The notes under the pieces are model-generated. The model was not told where the DNA came from. It saw only the letters and a list, made by a program, of their open reading frames with translations, and did no database searches. Positions 25,101-40,100 of a stretch of DNA of 64,000 nt are shown here, piece by piece. Both the position numbers and the translations under genes were made by a program. The stretch covers positions 22,775,673 through 22,839,672 of the forward strand of contig OX031070.1 in assembly GCA_943736015.1 (NCBI GenBank). Reading direction: 5' to 3'. The stretch comes from Tridacna crocea. Lineage: Eukaryota; Mollusca; Bivalvia; Cardiida; Cardiidae. Within the stretch, counting starts at the first letter, position 1. Every line of letters starts with the position of its first letter.

Positions 25101-28100
25101 GCTTACAACAAAACTGTCGTGCACTATGATAGTAAATGATATGCAAATTCTTGATTCTGTGTCTTAAATCATAAAAAAAACAATTCCCAATATTAGAAAA
25201 AACAACACATTTTTAGCTCACCTGAGCACAAAGTGCTCAATGTGAGCTTTTGTGATCACCCTATGTCTGTTGTGCATCGTCCACAATTTCTTAACATCTT
25301 CTCCACCTAAACCACTGGGCCAGTGGTGATGAAACTTGGCAGGGGTGTCCCTTATTTGAATCTCTACCAAAGTTGTTGCACCCATAACTCTGGTTGCCAT
25401 GGCAACCAAAGAAAAAAAAAAGCAAAATCTTAGAAAATCTTCTCTGAAACTAGAAGGCATAGAGCTGTGATAAATGGTATGTAGCATCTCCTAGTGGACT
25501 TCTACAAAGATTGTTCATATAATGCCCCGGGGGGGTCACAAGTTTGAACATGGGAATAATAAAAGAAAACTTTGAAAAATCTATTCTCTGAAACACAAAG
25601 TTGTAGAGCTTTGATATTTGGTATGCAGCATATGCTATTGGACCTCTACCAAGATTGCTCATATGATGCCCCCTGGGTTCAAACTGGCCCCACTCCAGGG
25701 GTCACAAATTCAAAACATAGAAACAAAAACGGAAAACTTTTTATCTCTGAAACTGGGAGTCCTAGAGCTTTGATATTTTGTATGTACTATCTTCTAGAGG
25801 ACCTCTACCAAGTTTGTTCATATGATGCCCCTGGGGTTCAAACTGGCCCCGCCCTGGTGTTCACAAGTTTGAACATGGGAACAAAGAAGGAAAACTTCAA
25901 AATTCTTCTGCTCTGAAACAAGATGGAATTTATGTACATGTGTTCCTTATGATAGTTTGCCATTGACAATATTTTACATTTTTTCATAAAATGTCATGTC
26001 ATGGACAAGGGGGCTTGGTGTATTTCTACTGTGGACCAATATCTCTTTCATTACAAGACAAAATGTAATTAAAGTTCATCTTGTTGAGCCACAGGCAATA
26101 GTTATTTGATTTTATTTCATGAAACAAAATGTTATCAAAAAAGGGGACTAAATGTACAATTTCATTACGGACCAATTACAGTCAGTTGGCCCATCCATCC
26201 ACATTGAAGGTTATCTTCTAAAGTCCTTGGCATACATGTCTTCCTTAGGATAGTCTTGTGATACAATTTCCATTTGTAAGATGCGTCATGGAAAAAGGGA
26301 TTACCTTTCACATACTGGACTTATCAAGCTCCAATAAATTAGTAATGTTGTTGGCTGTTAGTCTAGGGTTCCCAGTTTGCGCTGGCTTGATTACTGTCTC
26401 AGCCAACATCCTTTGAAATTTGATAAAAAGTTATGGAGACAAGTCTCATTTGTGTCCTAACAATGATTGAATGATGTTTTTTAATCTGTCATTCCACCAC
26501 CATTTTGACCAGGAAATGAACGCCTTGCCTCTGAAAGTTAATTCAATCCCTTACTATGCAATCCTGACTTTCAATGACCTTGAAGAAGAAGGGTTGTGAA
26601 AGCATTTTGGGAAAAGAAGAAAATGCTTTTTGCACAGTTACATACCCTGTCAGAATTATTTGGCCTTGAACTTTGATATTTGGTATTTATCTTCATTGTA
26701 GACCTTTACTGCTTAGTACTCAGGTGAGCGATATAGGACCATCATGGTCCTATTGTTCCCAATTTGCCAGGTTATGTAGTCTTATAAGGATCTATACTAT
26801 TTGTCTTCAAACTCTTCATTACTTGTAGGAACAGTAAGAGAACAGCATGGATCCTTATTAAACTGCCTGTATGGATAGGCTGATCTGAATCTATATTTGG
26901 TCCTTTGTAGTTTTGTAACTAGCCAAGTAAAGAAATGAAATAACTATCATGCTGTTAGAATGTTCTTTAACCCATTACCAAACGACAGTATTTTAAACTG
27001 ATCCAAATTGAAAGCATTTGCAGATGACAAAATAAAAGTGGCTCAAAAATTGGAATTTGTTTTGGAAAAGGTAGAAAAGATTGTGGGAAAAGGAGAAAAT
27101 GCTGGTTACCAGCATTTTCTCCATTTCCCACAATGCTTTCTAAAGGCTTCTTTCTCGGGGGCATCAAAAGTAGGGATTGTGTGGTAATGGGTTAAATCTC
27201 AATTTTTCATTAAAACAAGGAATGTATGTAAGAAAGTAACTTTCAAAAGATTTTGCAGTTCCAGTTCTTCTATCACATAAAACCTTGAATTTTGAAAAAA
27301 ATCCTGGAAAAAGTCTGGAATTTTGCAAGCAGAAAGTTGTGGGAACCCTGTATGAAGGCAAATTAAAAGGCTTGGGGAGTATAAGGATAATTTTTTTGCA
27401 TTTTTTAAAAAATTTTCGTCCCAAGATCTGAAGGGCCACCTTTAAAAATTTTTCGCGAAATTTTGATTGGTCAAGAAACATGGCTCTGGTGAATGGGGGC
27501 TACTTTCCCTATAGGGAAATGAAGAAATTCTTGAAAAATCTTCTTCTCTGAAACGGCTGGACAGATTTTGAAATTAATTCACAGAGATCTTCCTTGGGTG
27601 ACCCTTTTCAAAAACTGTTGGCGAAATTTTGATCCATCAAGAAACATGGCTCTGGTGAATGGGGGCTACTTATACTATATGGAAATGAAGAAATTCTTAA
27701 AAATTCTTCTTCTCTGAAACCCCTCGTCAGAGATGTTCCTTTGGTGACCCTTTCCAAAAACTGTTCATATAATTTTGATCCATCAAGAAGCATGGCTCTT
27801 TTGAATGGGGGCTACTTGCACTATACGGATATGATGAAATTCTTGAAAATTCTAGAACTTCAAAACCCCTTGTCACATTTTAAAAGACGTTTTCAGCAAT
27901 GTTCCTTGGGTGACCTTTTTCAAAACTTGTGTATAAATTTTGATCCATTAAGAAACATGGCATTCGTGGATGGGGGCTACTTGCTCTTATACAGAAATGA
28001 AGAATTCTTAAAAGTTCTTTTTGAAACTGATGGTCAGATTTCGAAATGACATTTACAGTCGACCTTTTGAAAATTGCTTGGCAAAATCATCATTTTGGTT

Positions 28101-31100
28101 CTAATGTTTCAATACCTAAAAAAAAAAAAATAGGCTATGGTCGTCTCAATTCAGGTGAGCGATCCAGAGCCATCTTGGCCCTCTTGTTACTGTATTAATT
28201 TTGGTAAAGAGAATGACATTCTGAAATTCTGTCTAGGATTTTGGGCACAAAAAGATCAGGTGCTTGGAAGATTTTGGAGAAAAAAAAAATATGCTAGAAG
28301 AAACCATCACCCAGACAAGTAGTACTTTGTCTTTCCATTATCATTTCTTTCTATATTGTTATTTTCCAAGTATGTTTAAGTAGTGTCTAAAAGGAATATG
28401 TATATTGATCATAAAAAGGATGAAAGTATAGAATATTTTTATTTTACTTTAGATTCTCATGAGTTTCAATTTTATTTATCTGTTAAATTGTTAAGGTATG
28501 GCTAATTCCTTCTTTATTCCTGCCCACATCTGCTTTTTCTCCCAAGTCTAAACTTCTTCTGTAAGTCTGATCCCTTCTCCCCATTTAAAAAAAAACTCCC
28601 AATTCACAGACTAGGGAGAAGTCACTTCTCCCCAAATTCTGAGAGTTGGCAGATGCCTGATACAATCCTAAGTTTTTTAACTTCTCTGATTATGAGGGCT
28701 TTAGAAAACACTGCAGAGAAAGAGAAAATCCTGTATTTTAGCTCACCTGAGCACAATGTGCCCAAGGGAAGCTTTTTAGGATCGCCCGTCGTGCATCAGT
28801 GCGTTGTGCGTCGTTAACAATTCTTAAAACATCAACTCCCCATAAACCGCTGGGCCACTTTGGACCAAACTTGGCTGGAATGTTCCAGGGGGGTTCTCTA
28901 AAAATTGTTAATGGAATTTGATTCCATCAAAAACTCTGGTTGCCATGGCAACCAAATAGAATTCTTTAGCAATTTTTTTAAAATCTCTGAAACCGCTGGT
29001 TTGATTTTGAAATAATTTCACAGATACATGTATTTTCCTTGGGTGACCCTTTTCAAAAATTGTTGTGAACGTTCGATTGGTCTAAAAATGTGGCTCTGGT
29101 GAATGGGGGCTACTTGCACTATACAGGAATGAAAGAATTCTTAAGAATTCTTCTTCTCTGAAAGCGCTGGTCAGATTTTGAAATAATTTCACAGAGATGT
29201 TCTTTGGGTGACCCTTTTCAAAAATTGTTCACGAGATTTTGATCTGTCGAGATACAAGGCTCTGGTGAATGGGGGCTACTTGCACTATATGGAAATAAAG
29301 AAATCCTTAAAAATTCTTCTTCTCAGAAACTGTTGGTCAGAATTTGAAATAATTCCACAGAAATGTTCTTTTGATGACCCTTTCCAAAAAAAGTGTTCGG
29401 GAAATTTTGATCTTTCAAGAAACACGGCTCTGGTGAATGGGGGCTACTTGCATTATAGGAAAATTTAGAAATTCTTAAAAATTCTTCTTCTCAGAAACAG
29501 CTAGTCAGAATGCGAAATAATTTCACAGAAATGTTCCTTGGATGACCCTTTTCAAAAAATTGTTTGCATAATTTTGATCAATCAAGAAACATGGCTCTGG
29601 TGAATGAGGGCTTCTTGCACTATATGGCCATGAAGAAATTCTTTAAAATTCTTCTTCTCTGAAAGATCAGATTTTGAAATAATCTTACAGAAATTTTCCT
29701 TTGGTAACCCTTTTCAAAAATTGTTCGCAGAATGCTGATTTGTCTAGAAACATGGATCTGGTGAATGGTGGCTACTTGCACTATTTGGTCTTTAGAATTC
29801 TTTTTCTCTGAACAAAATTGCTCGAGAAATTTTGATCCATCAAGAAATATGGCTCTGATGGCTGTGGGCTATTTACACTATACAGACATGAAGAAATTCT
29901 TGAAAATTTTTGTCTAAAATGGCTGATTAGATTTTGAAAAAAATGGCTATGGTTCTCTCAGAAATTCAGGTGACCTACCCAGAGCCATCTTGGCCCTCTT
30001 GTTTAGAAAATGTTTTTTTTCCCTCCTTTTTCCGCAAAGTTTTTTACTCTATCTAAGACAAAATCTGATTTGATTGACATGAATTCACCCACCATCTGCA
30101 AACATACTTGTATGTTTCCAACTTGGTGGAGTTCAAATTTTATCTTTTGGCAGAGTTAATGAACAAACTTAACATTTTTATCCAGTGAAAAAGGAAAAAC
30201 ATAGCATTGGCTATGATGAAAGTACTACTGATTTACCCCACATCACAAAATCCTGGCACCTGAAAGACAGTTTTTTGAAAACATCGTTGGAAAAGGAGAA
30301 AACGGTGGTAACTACATCTAGCTTTTTCTCCTTTTTCTTTTTTTCTTGTTTTCTACCCTGTCACAGAGAGGCCAGCATTTGACCTTCATTTAATTTGATG
30401 TCTTTAAAATCCTTTCAATTTGTACATGTCTACAATTTTGAGGATAGTACTGTGATTGTAAGAAAGAAAGTATCAGGAAAAAAAGAATCGGGATAAAAAG
30501 TCGGCAGAAAAATATCAGTTGCCAAAAAGACACTAAATTAATGGTGCATACCAGTTTTAAATATTTTTTTGATAGGTTGTATCGACCGTTAATAAAATGT
30601 GACATTTGCACATTATATTTTTACTTTTTATGGCCTGAGATAGAGAAAAAATGTGAACACTCATGTTTTGTTGTTGGTACCTGCAAGACTTTGGTGTATA
30701 GTAATAATAATTAAAGTGTTTTTCATTTGTATATATATTGTAATTTATAATTTATGTATTTATAATCCTTGTTTCTATTGCGTCAATTAAAGCTTCAATT
30801 TAGGAAAAGATTTTTATGATTAAATGGACATATGTGTATGAATGACAGATTGAAACTATTAGTAAAAAATATAGTTTGTTTAAGGCTAGTGATTGCTACA
30901 TGTGCAAGTTTTTTTAAACCAACTTTGTTTATTATTTTTTTCAAGAAAAAGTTGTTGGCCATTATTTTACTTTGGCCAAAGCTAGCACTGTATTGATATA
31001 GTATCACAACTTCAACAGAAACTAATATTTTTTTTTCCTGATACTTTCTTTTTTAGGAATAATTGAACTATATTTCCCCTATACTTTTTTGCCTTGTACT

Positions 31101-34100
31101 GTCTCTCTGATTACCAGTTCTGCAAGACTATACTGCTAGAAAAATTTAGACTTCCAAAATTTCCATGGAAAGACTAATAATTACTAGAAAACCATCCAAA
31201 AATACAGCTTGCAGCAAGTTTCTTCCTTTTTCCACATTAGCTAGCCTTATAAAAGTGCAACTGTACTGCTAAAGAACTGAAATGATACTAAAAAAAAACC
31301 CCTCAAGTCACATGATTAAATAGTGGGACATGATCTCAGAAAGCAGGTAAATACAAACTGACCAAAATTTATAGACATGACATTTGAAATATGACCCTGT
31401 TATAAACATACTCAGTTTTGACCAATCACATCTATTAATCAAGTATGCTTACACTTTTATCAAAACCAAGAAGTACTGTAGATCATTAGCCAGTGCGTGC
31501 AGCTATGCAAAAATGAGTACAATATTCTGACAGCATCCTCGGATACCCCCGGGTCTCCCTATTTGCTACGCTACATCGACCCCTGGGACGATTGATTAAT
31601 GAAACTTTGAATCAGCCGCCGAAAATCGATACGAAACGTTATAGCGCACAGTCCACTAGCCCATCACAAAATGATGATGGAACCAATGAAAAGCCAGCAT
31701 TCGGCCAGCGGTAAAGCGAGGGAAAATCAATTAATTGTCCCAGGGGTCGATGTACCGTAGCAAATAGGGAGACCTCGGGGTATCCGAGGATGTTCTGACA
31801 GCATTTATTACTAACCTGTTTTTTTTTTTTAATATTTTATCATATTATCTCAGTATACTAAAGTTAAACCTGCACTGACGATCACCTACATTAAACAACC
31901 CCATGCTGTAAATGACCACATGAAATTCCTCCTGACGAATATTCCTATGTAAATGACCTGTATTAAGCAAGCCCATTGTGTTTGCAATAAGGGACTATGA
32001 AAATTACTATTTTTGGACCATAATTCCTTATAAGCAACCATTGAATTTCATACAAACTTTAAGAAAGAAAAAAAAAAAATCAATATCGGACAATTCAAAT
32101 GTTTTTAATATGTACTTTGTTGATCTCAAGTATGACAGTTAGTTGAAAAGGGGGATTGTGAGCTATTGCAGCGATGAAGAATTTATAAATTTACATTGAG
32201 TATGTAAATTCGTTATATGTGTATTTGGGTTTCATGTGAAGTCATTGAAAGATTTTTTTTTTTTTTGCAACAAACTGGTAGTTATGTGATGCAGTAACTT
32301 CGTTTAAATTGCTGTTTTTGTTTTTTGCTTTTCAGATGTACAGGTTGTTTTTTCACGACTGACGATGAATCTCTTTTCAAAGCCCATGAAGCAATTTGTA
32401 CAAAGAAAACATTACCAAAAGACGGACAGATTCTTCTGTATTTTGCAGATGGAGTATATACATGCAGAACATGCAATTCGAAATGGGAAAATAAAGCAGA
32501 ATTTGATGAGCATGTGGTTTGCCATATAAGTGATGATCCATATATTTGCATGTCCTGTAGGAAACACTTTAGCAGCCGTGAATTAATTGAGCAGCATGTC
32601 AAACAAGAACATCCAAATGGGGACTCACGTTGTGGTCTGAGAGGAATAAAAAAGGGCAGACAATTTGTAGAAGAACTTGAAAGAAATGGTAGCCTCACAC
32701 TGTTTGGTAAAATCAGAATTTCAAAAACTCCAAGAAATCAGGCTGGAAGACACGCTAGAAATCAAACCAATACTTCAAATAATGAGGTTGCAGACACAAG
32801 TGTGAGGACACCATCCATTCCGACGGCAATGTTAATCTACGAGCAGCCACAATCAAGTGCTAAACCTGTTGCAGATAAAACAGGAAATGCTACTCACACA
32901 CTAATGGCTGAAAAGGTAAATCCTCCACTCAACATCGAAAATTCTTGTACATCAGTAGGGCCTGTTCTCCCAGGACCATCTCAGAGTGTTCGTCTACCAC
33001 CAATATTACCAAAAGATAGACCATTGCCTTTGCCAATGGTTTCTGATAATGTGAATTTAGCTAGAACACAAGTGACTTCTTTGTCTGAAAATAACGTAAC
33101 TGGAAGTACCAATCAATTAACAGCAGCAACATTTATAGGATCACAGTCACCTGTTACGGATGCGAGAAGTCTGGCAACTAGGTGTCGTCCAATATTGCAG
33201 AAACTTCAATCAAAACTTATTCCTTCAAACGTAGTTTCATTGCTGTCAGGAAATGGTGAAAAAATTCTGACCACAGGCTTAGATACAGGGACTTTGTTAC
33301 CTAAGAATAATAACCAACAGGAGGTTACAATGAACTCGTTGTTTGGTATTGTGAATAAAGAAAGTGGCGTTCTCGAGCCTGCTACAATTCCCAGTAAAAT
33401 TCAGAAGCTGGTTCCCTCACAACCTAATCAAAAGAAACAGGAAGAAAATTCAACAAAAAACCCACAGTATCATGTGAAACATATTACAGAATACACTAAT
33501 GCAAACAGCATAACAACATTATCATCAACTACTGCAGTTAATTCCCAGTCGTTGTACTTTATCCCGGTAAGCCCTGTGTTTCATCCTTTGCAGACGAATC
33601 AAAACGTTGTAATTCAGCCAGTGAACGTTACTAACTCTGTTCAACTAAGTCAAGTTGGGGACAAAGATGTTCGGACAATCCCGTCCGTATCAAACACTTC
33701 AAATGGTCAGTCTAAATCTCAAAGTGGGGCACCCGTTGTACACGAAGAAAAAAAGATAGGGATTAATCAAAATCCTCAATTTCCATTTATTCTTCCAAAA
33801 CCGCAAAACCAGATTTTGCTTGTCAATAATGGAGTCACTGTTTCAAATGAAGGCAGTGGAGCAAATGAAATTGTCCTGACAGGAAGTAAACACAATGCTG
33901 AAGCTGTTCAAATAGGCTCATCAGCTACAAACTGCTCACCATCCATCGTACCTGATACACCTGTTTCATCTAGTGAAAGTTTGCCCATTAGATCTGAATC
34001 TTTCAATCCCCAGGGGTCATGCACTGTAACAAACAACACAACAGCACTTATTCAACAGTTACCAAAACAGTATCCACCACCGTATGAAGAGGCCGTGGAA

Positions 34101-37100
34101 GCTTTAAAGGACAAGAGTCCTTCACATCCCAATAGTGTTGCAAGTTCAAAAGTAGCCACCACACAGTATTCAACAGACAGCAATAATCATGGATCTAGAT
34201 ATTTATTCCGAATCAAACCAGGGAATGGATTTGTGTGTGAGGCATGTAAGAAATACACAAAAGATGAATTTATATATCGAAATCATATTTGGAACCATTT
34301 TCATATTGATCAAAAGGCTTGTCAGTCGTGCTCTGCTGAAAACATATTTAGGCACCAGGTAAGCCAATGCAAGTTAGTTAATAGTATCGTGTGTAATTTG
34401 ATAAAAAAGTCAGCTCTTGAAAGACAGAGAATGCAAACAACAAGGTTAAATACTGATGAGGTTATAAGTATAAGTGATGACGAGGAAGAGCACAGCAAGC
34501 CGAACACGTCACGGGCTGAATCAGAAACTGAGGTGATTGTTGTAGACGAAGAGGGTATAAACAAAAGCAGTGGATTGCAAATACAAATAGCATCAACATG
34601 TACAATATCTGAAGATGATTATGACAGCGGCCATTGTGGCAGTAAAGATCTGCTGAAAGAAATACCTGAAAAGGGGCAAACAAGCCTCTTTGATAAGACA
34701 AGGACTTTGGAAGAATTAGCCCAAGACACAGATGAAACTGGTTCAGAAAGTTACGAAACAAAGACAGCAAATACAGATAGTTTTATATCTAAAACTGAGG
34801 ATAAACATGACCATGAAGATTCTTCGAAAAACTATGATGTAAAAGCCTTTGATGCAGTGGGTTGTAAACAAGAAATCGGACATGATAGCAGTAGTCATCA
34901 TTATGAAGAGTCAAAAGTTGAAGATGAAAAAAATTCACTTCAAGGATCAAAAAAGGCCAAAGGTTTACCTGTTGATGTCCAGAAACATGTCCAAGGTAAA
35001 GGTCAGTCAGAAAAGCCTCCAACAATGACAGAGTCTCCAAAGAGTGTACAAAATAAATGTGAGACAGTGATATATAGTAGAAAAGATACGGTTGACAGTG
35101 ATGAGACTACTGAAATTGCCCTTCTTGCACAAGATTCTTCAAATGCTTTTTATATGTGTGGGTATGAATTCTGTTCATTTACAGCCTTCACCCCAAATAA
35201 ATATAAGATGCATTTGAGACAGAATCATCTGGATGAGTTTAACTTTATTTGTTGTCATTGTGGACTTAAGGATTACACTGAAGAAAGTCACATTAGACAT
35301 TTGAATACGCATGCGTCGGCAAAATCGTTTGCCCTGTATACCTGCCCAGCCAGATTATGTTCATACAAATCAAATTTGTTGCAGTATTATGTCTTTCATC
35401 TGAATGCCCACATGCCAGAGGATGTGAATTTAAAGTGTGTGTACTGCCACAAAATCTTCGAAACTACCGAAAAATTGCAGCTTCACCTTCAAAATAACCT
35501 TCTCAAATTTGTCAGCTGCAACTATTGTTCATTTAAGTTTGGAAATAAGTATCATGTTATCCAGCACATGAGGAAAGCTCATCCCGATAAGCCAAGACAA
35601 GTTTCAGTATCAAGTCAGATAGTGTGCTTGGAAAGAGAAATAAACTTTTATAATCCACCACCAGCAAAATCTTGTTTAAATAGTCCGCCTCAGGATGGCA
35701 GTATTAGTCAACCATTAAACATTCCTGCTATAATTGAACAAGTTCAGATGGAGAGCACTTCTAACGGGAAGAAAAGGAACAACAATGGGACTGAAAGCAT
35801 TGATCAAAACTGCACGAAGTCTGAAGTCAACAAAATAAAATCAAAAATTAAAAGTAATGATAAACAGAATGAAAACAGAAAACACTCTAAAAGTGCTGGA
35901 CCAAAGTCCTTGTTGTGTCCAAAGTGCAGTTATTTAAGTTATAATGTTGCATTATACACTCGCCATGTGTCACTACATGATGATGAACCAGACAGGGAGA
36001 AAAGATTTGTTTGCAATTTCTGCCCAACAGCTGTTGACAGTTATGTTGCATTCAAAAATCATGTTAGTAATCATGTCGGAAGAAATGAAATAAAGCTGTT
36101 CAACTGCACAATGTGTGGGTTCAGTACAAATCTAAAGTGTCACATTATGGACCATTGTCAGGATAATCATGATGGAACAGGGATGTTTACTGTATCAAGC
36201 GAAGTTGTTATAAGTAATGAAACATCATGTAAGTACTGTAATTTTAAATCACGCCAAGCTGAGCAAGTCATCTTGCATGAAAAGTTAGTACATCAACTTC
36301 AGCCCTCTGTTTCCTTGGGGCAGAAGATTGATTTAAAGGAAGCAACCAGTTGTCCTTCCAGAGACTCTTTGTCACAAAAGGTTTCATCAAAAGAGACGCC
36401 CAAGAAGCACAAATATCATTGCGATTACTGTGAAATGGTTTTCAAGCACAAGTTACAACTTATTACTCATCTTAAAGAACAGCATGATGATGTTGATGAT
36501 AAGAAATTTACATTTTACAAATGCAAATACTGTACCCTTGGGTCAACTAGAAAAGAAATGATTGTCACTCATCTTGAGAGGGAACATCCGGGTAAAGACA
36601 TCAGAATACTGCGCAAAATTGAAAAAGTGCCAAACAAACATCCAATAGAAGAGGGAAAGCCTGAAAGCAAAAACGATGTTACGATAGAAGAAGTTGTTAT
36701 TCCAGATGGAAATGTTTTTAAAACTCAATTCAAATGTCCAAAGTGCCCATTCTCTACTTTAATGAGACTCCACGCCATCATGCATTTGAAAGACCATCCA
36801 GAGTTGAAACCAGTGAGACAGACGAGCACGCCAAAGAGTAAAAAGACAGCAAGGAAATCTACCACTGGGCTTTCTCAAAGGCCTTCACCAATAAAGCCCA
36901 TAAATTCATTGGTTCAAAACACAGAGTTAAAAGAAAATCCATTCACAGCTGTAAAAGAAGCAGTTGATAAACTTAAAAGCACTGAGAAGTCGGCTACTGT
37001 TACTTACAACTTGGGTGACGATGATCTGCATGCTAAGCTTTCTGCCTGTTTTATCCCAATTGAAAGGGACATGAAATTTAAATGCAGAATATGTGAACAG

Positions 37101-40100
37101 GAAGTGATCAAGAAGTTTGTGTTACACAGACATGTATTGAATCATTTGAATGTTTCTTTTTTTAAATGTCAGTACTGCACAGAAGGGTCAGTTGAAAAGA
37201 CACTCCTGTTTGGCCATATACAAAAAAGTCATCCCCAGCAACCCCTTTTGTATCACCAGCTTGAAAAATGTGATATTGACAACTTGATAAAAGATCGAGT
37301 TTTTGAACAGAGTTTTAATTCACGGGTGGAATCCAAGCCAAACAACATAGATAATACTTGTGTGGATCAGACGAGAGATGATAAAGCAAGTTCTGCAAGA
37401 GGGGAGAGTCTTTCTGCTGCTAAAAGCCATAATGGCAATGATCAAAAACATTCCGAAGATGATGGATACAGAAAGTACAAATGTTCTTTTGAGGGTTGTA
37501 GATACAGGTCTCGTCGTGCTGATCTGATGGAAAAACATTTGATGCATCATGGTGATACAAAGAAAGACTATAGATGCTCTCTTTGTGACTTCAGAAATGA
37601 ATACTTTTATGTTTTCAGACATGTCAGCAGAGAGCATGACCGTACTGCCACTGCAGTGCGAATAGACTTTGAAGAGGAGTTTAAACTGAATGGAATTGTT
37701 GGAAAGAAAGTAGCAAGTGGTTTTAGAGAAAGCTCAGTTGAAAGCCTTACATCAGTTCTGAGTGATAAAGAAGGTCAATATGTCAAAAATGTGCATGGCA
37801 AAAGAATTAAGATTGAATCATTGACTGTGTCAAAAAACGTTATCTATGAGCTGAAAAAAGTGTTCAAGTGCAAAGATTGCGGTGAAAAGAGGACCAGTAG
37901 AAGTGGCCTGTATAAACATTTCAAAAGCACAAAGTGTCGAAGACCTGCCTTGCAATGCTCCTTATGTTCATTTCAAAGATATACAAAGATAGATATTTTA
38001 CGACATGCAAGGATACGACATCCAGGTAAAAAAGTACAAGTTAATTCTCTACCACTGACCTCTAAAATGGCATATCTGAAAATACCTATTAAGCAAAACT
38101 TTGCAGATAAAAAATCCGAAGCAGTTAATGGAGATATGCAAGACGCCACAAAAAACCAATCTTCTGCCATAAAAAATGAAAAGGGGCACAGTGATGATGC
38201 ATCTATTTGCGCTGAAGATCAAAACTTAAGCAGAAACCAAGATGTAGTATGTGGTCTTTGTTCAGACTTCAAGTGTGAATCTGTTATGAAACTTCAATAT
38301 CACATAAATACTGCTCATGACGGTAAATTACTCCATTGTCAGGAATGTGTGTACAAGACGCCTCTTATCAAGCATATGTTGAATCATTGTACAAATGTCC
38401 ACCTTCAAAGATCTCCTCGGTACAGCACGAATGTAAAAGAAGAGAAAGATTTGGATAGGGAATCTGAATCAAAGGACATAGTTTCCATTAAGACCAAATA
38501 TCCATGCGTAAAGTGCTCATATGAACACCACAAGTTGTTTAAGTTGCGACCTCACTATTACCAACACTTGAAATACAAACCATATGTCTGTGCATATTGT
38601 GGAGCTGGTTTGCAGGTTCTAAATAACGTTAAACGCCACATATTGAACATACATAAAGACAAACCAGTGAAGTACAAATACGTAAAGAAAGTCTTGATAG
38701 AATCAAGGGTTGAGAAACTTATGACAACTTCAAGAAATCTTATGCTTAGACGAAAAGAAGCAGACGAGAAGAGGCGAAAAGAAACAGACGAGAAGAGGCC
38801 TTCCCCTGTAAAGTCTAAAAAACGGCCTATTGAACATGACAGTGACTCTGAATGTCAGAAAGCAAAACGCAGTAAAGGTTTCGATGGTAAAAAAACAGAT
38901 CCAAATAGAATAGTGATGGACGAACAAGAAATGAAGAGCGGGAACAGTCCTCCTTTTAAGTTTCAAGTTTCCATCGACAAATCTGGTAACAGAGTTTTCA
39001 AATGTAGTCAGTGTGACTACACATGTGGCACCAAAAAACGCCTCAAGCAACATATGGTCACACATGGAGCGAGATTTTTTAAATGCTTCTACTGCAGTTA
39101 TTCTTCGAAAATGAAGTAAGTTTTAAATAAATTTTGCATCAGCTTTGATTTATTCAGTTCCACTTGGATACACAATTAATGGAGAGACTTGGAATTTATG
39201 TGATAAAAGCTATGCATGTCTTTACAAATAAAGAAATCGAATTGGTTCCTATGAATTTACTTGAAAATCAGATAGCTAAAGATAGAATAGATTATTTTAT
39301 GCTGCAATTCATCATGTTAGGCATCTGTCAACCTGGCGAATCAAAATTTTTCTAATGAAAATATTTTTATATGAGAACAAAGCACCCCGAGGTTTTAGCC
39401 GTAGATTTTGAATTAACGTATTATAGGAAAGCTCATAATGCAAACAGGGGACACTTTCTTATGATACTGATCCTTTCGTAATTTCAGAGAGCAATAAGCC
39501 TGTTTTATATTGCAGTCTTTCATTACAAGTGGTGCGCACTGTTGCTCACATTGAGCCTTCACGATTGATAGTAATACTTAACGTAATTTACGTTGTATTT
39601 ACTCTTCGCGAAAAGCAAGCTGTCGCCATTTTACAACTGAAAAAAAAAATGAAACAATGTATAGGACAATCTAAATTATCACACATTTTATTTGTGTATT
39701 GTCTGCTACATATCTCATTGTGTTGATAGGATGGACGTTGACACTTAAACGATGAATTTGATCCTATCTTCCTTTCAAACACCCAAGACATAGGCATACT
39801 TGTACCAGCAACACTGCAAATACAGACGTCGATTAATCAAAAATGTGTTTGGTTAGGTAGTAGAAAGTGTTTATTCTTCTTTCAAAATGAAGCTTATTGG
39901 GATTCTGTTTGCAAAATATATGATCGCTTGAATTTGAGTAGCAAATGTTATACAAAGTTTGACAATCCATTCGTTATAATTTGAATTTCTTGACTTCTGA
40001 CTTTTATACCATGGTGTGTATTGAGTTCTTGTAGACAGGTCGTTTATGTGCTTTTTTCTAATTGCTTCAGGAGCAATGCCTATCGTCACTGCCGAAGGGC

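Noticed and set aside
27741..29468. Repeated frames with NFDPSR.MALVNGGYLHY
   Set aside because: Translation of the 167 bp tandem units; frames break between units and no start or domain is shared.
30185..30382. Possible extra exon after a strong acceptor in intron 1
   Set aside because: In the phase required after exon 1 it hits a stop after six codons, and exon 1 to exon 2 already joins in phase.
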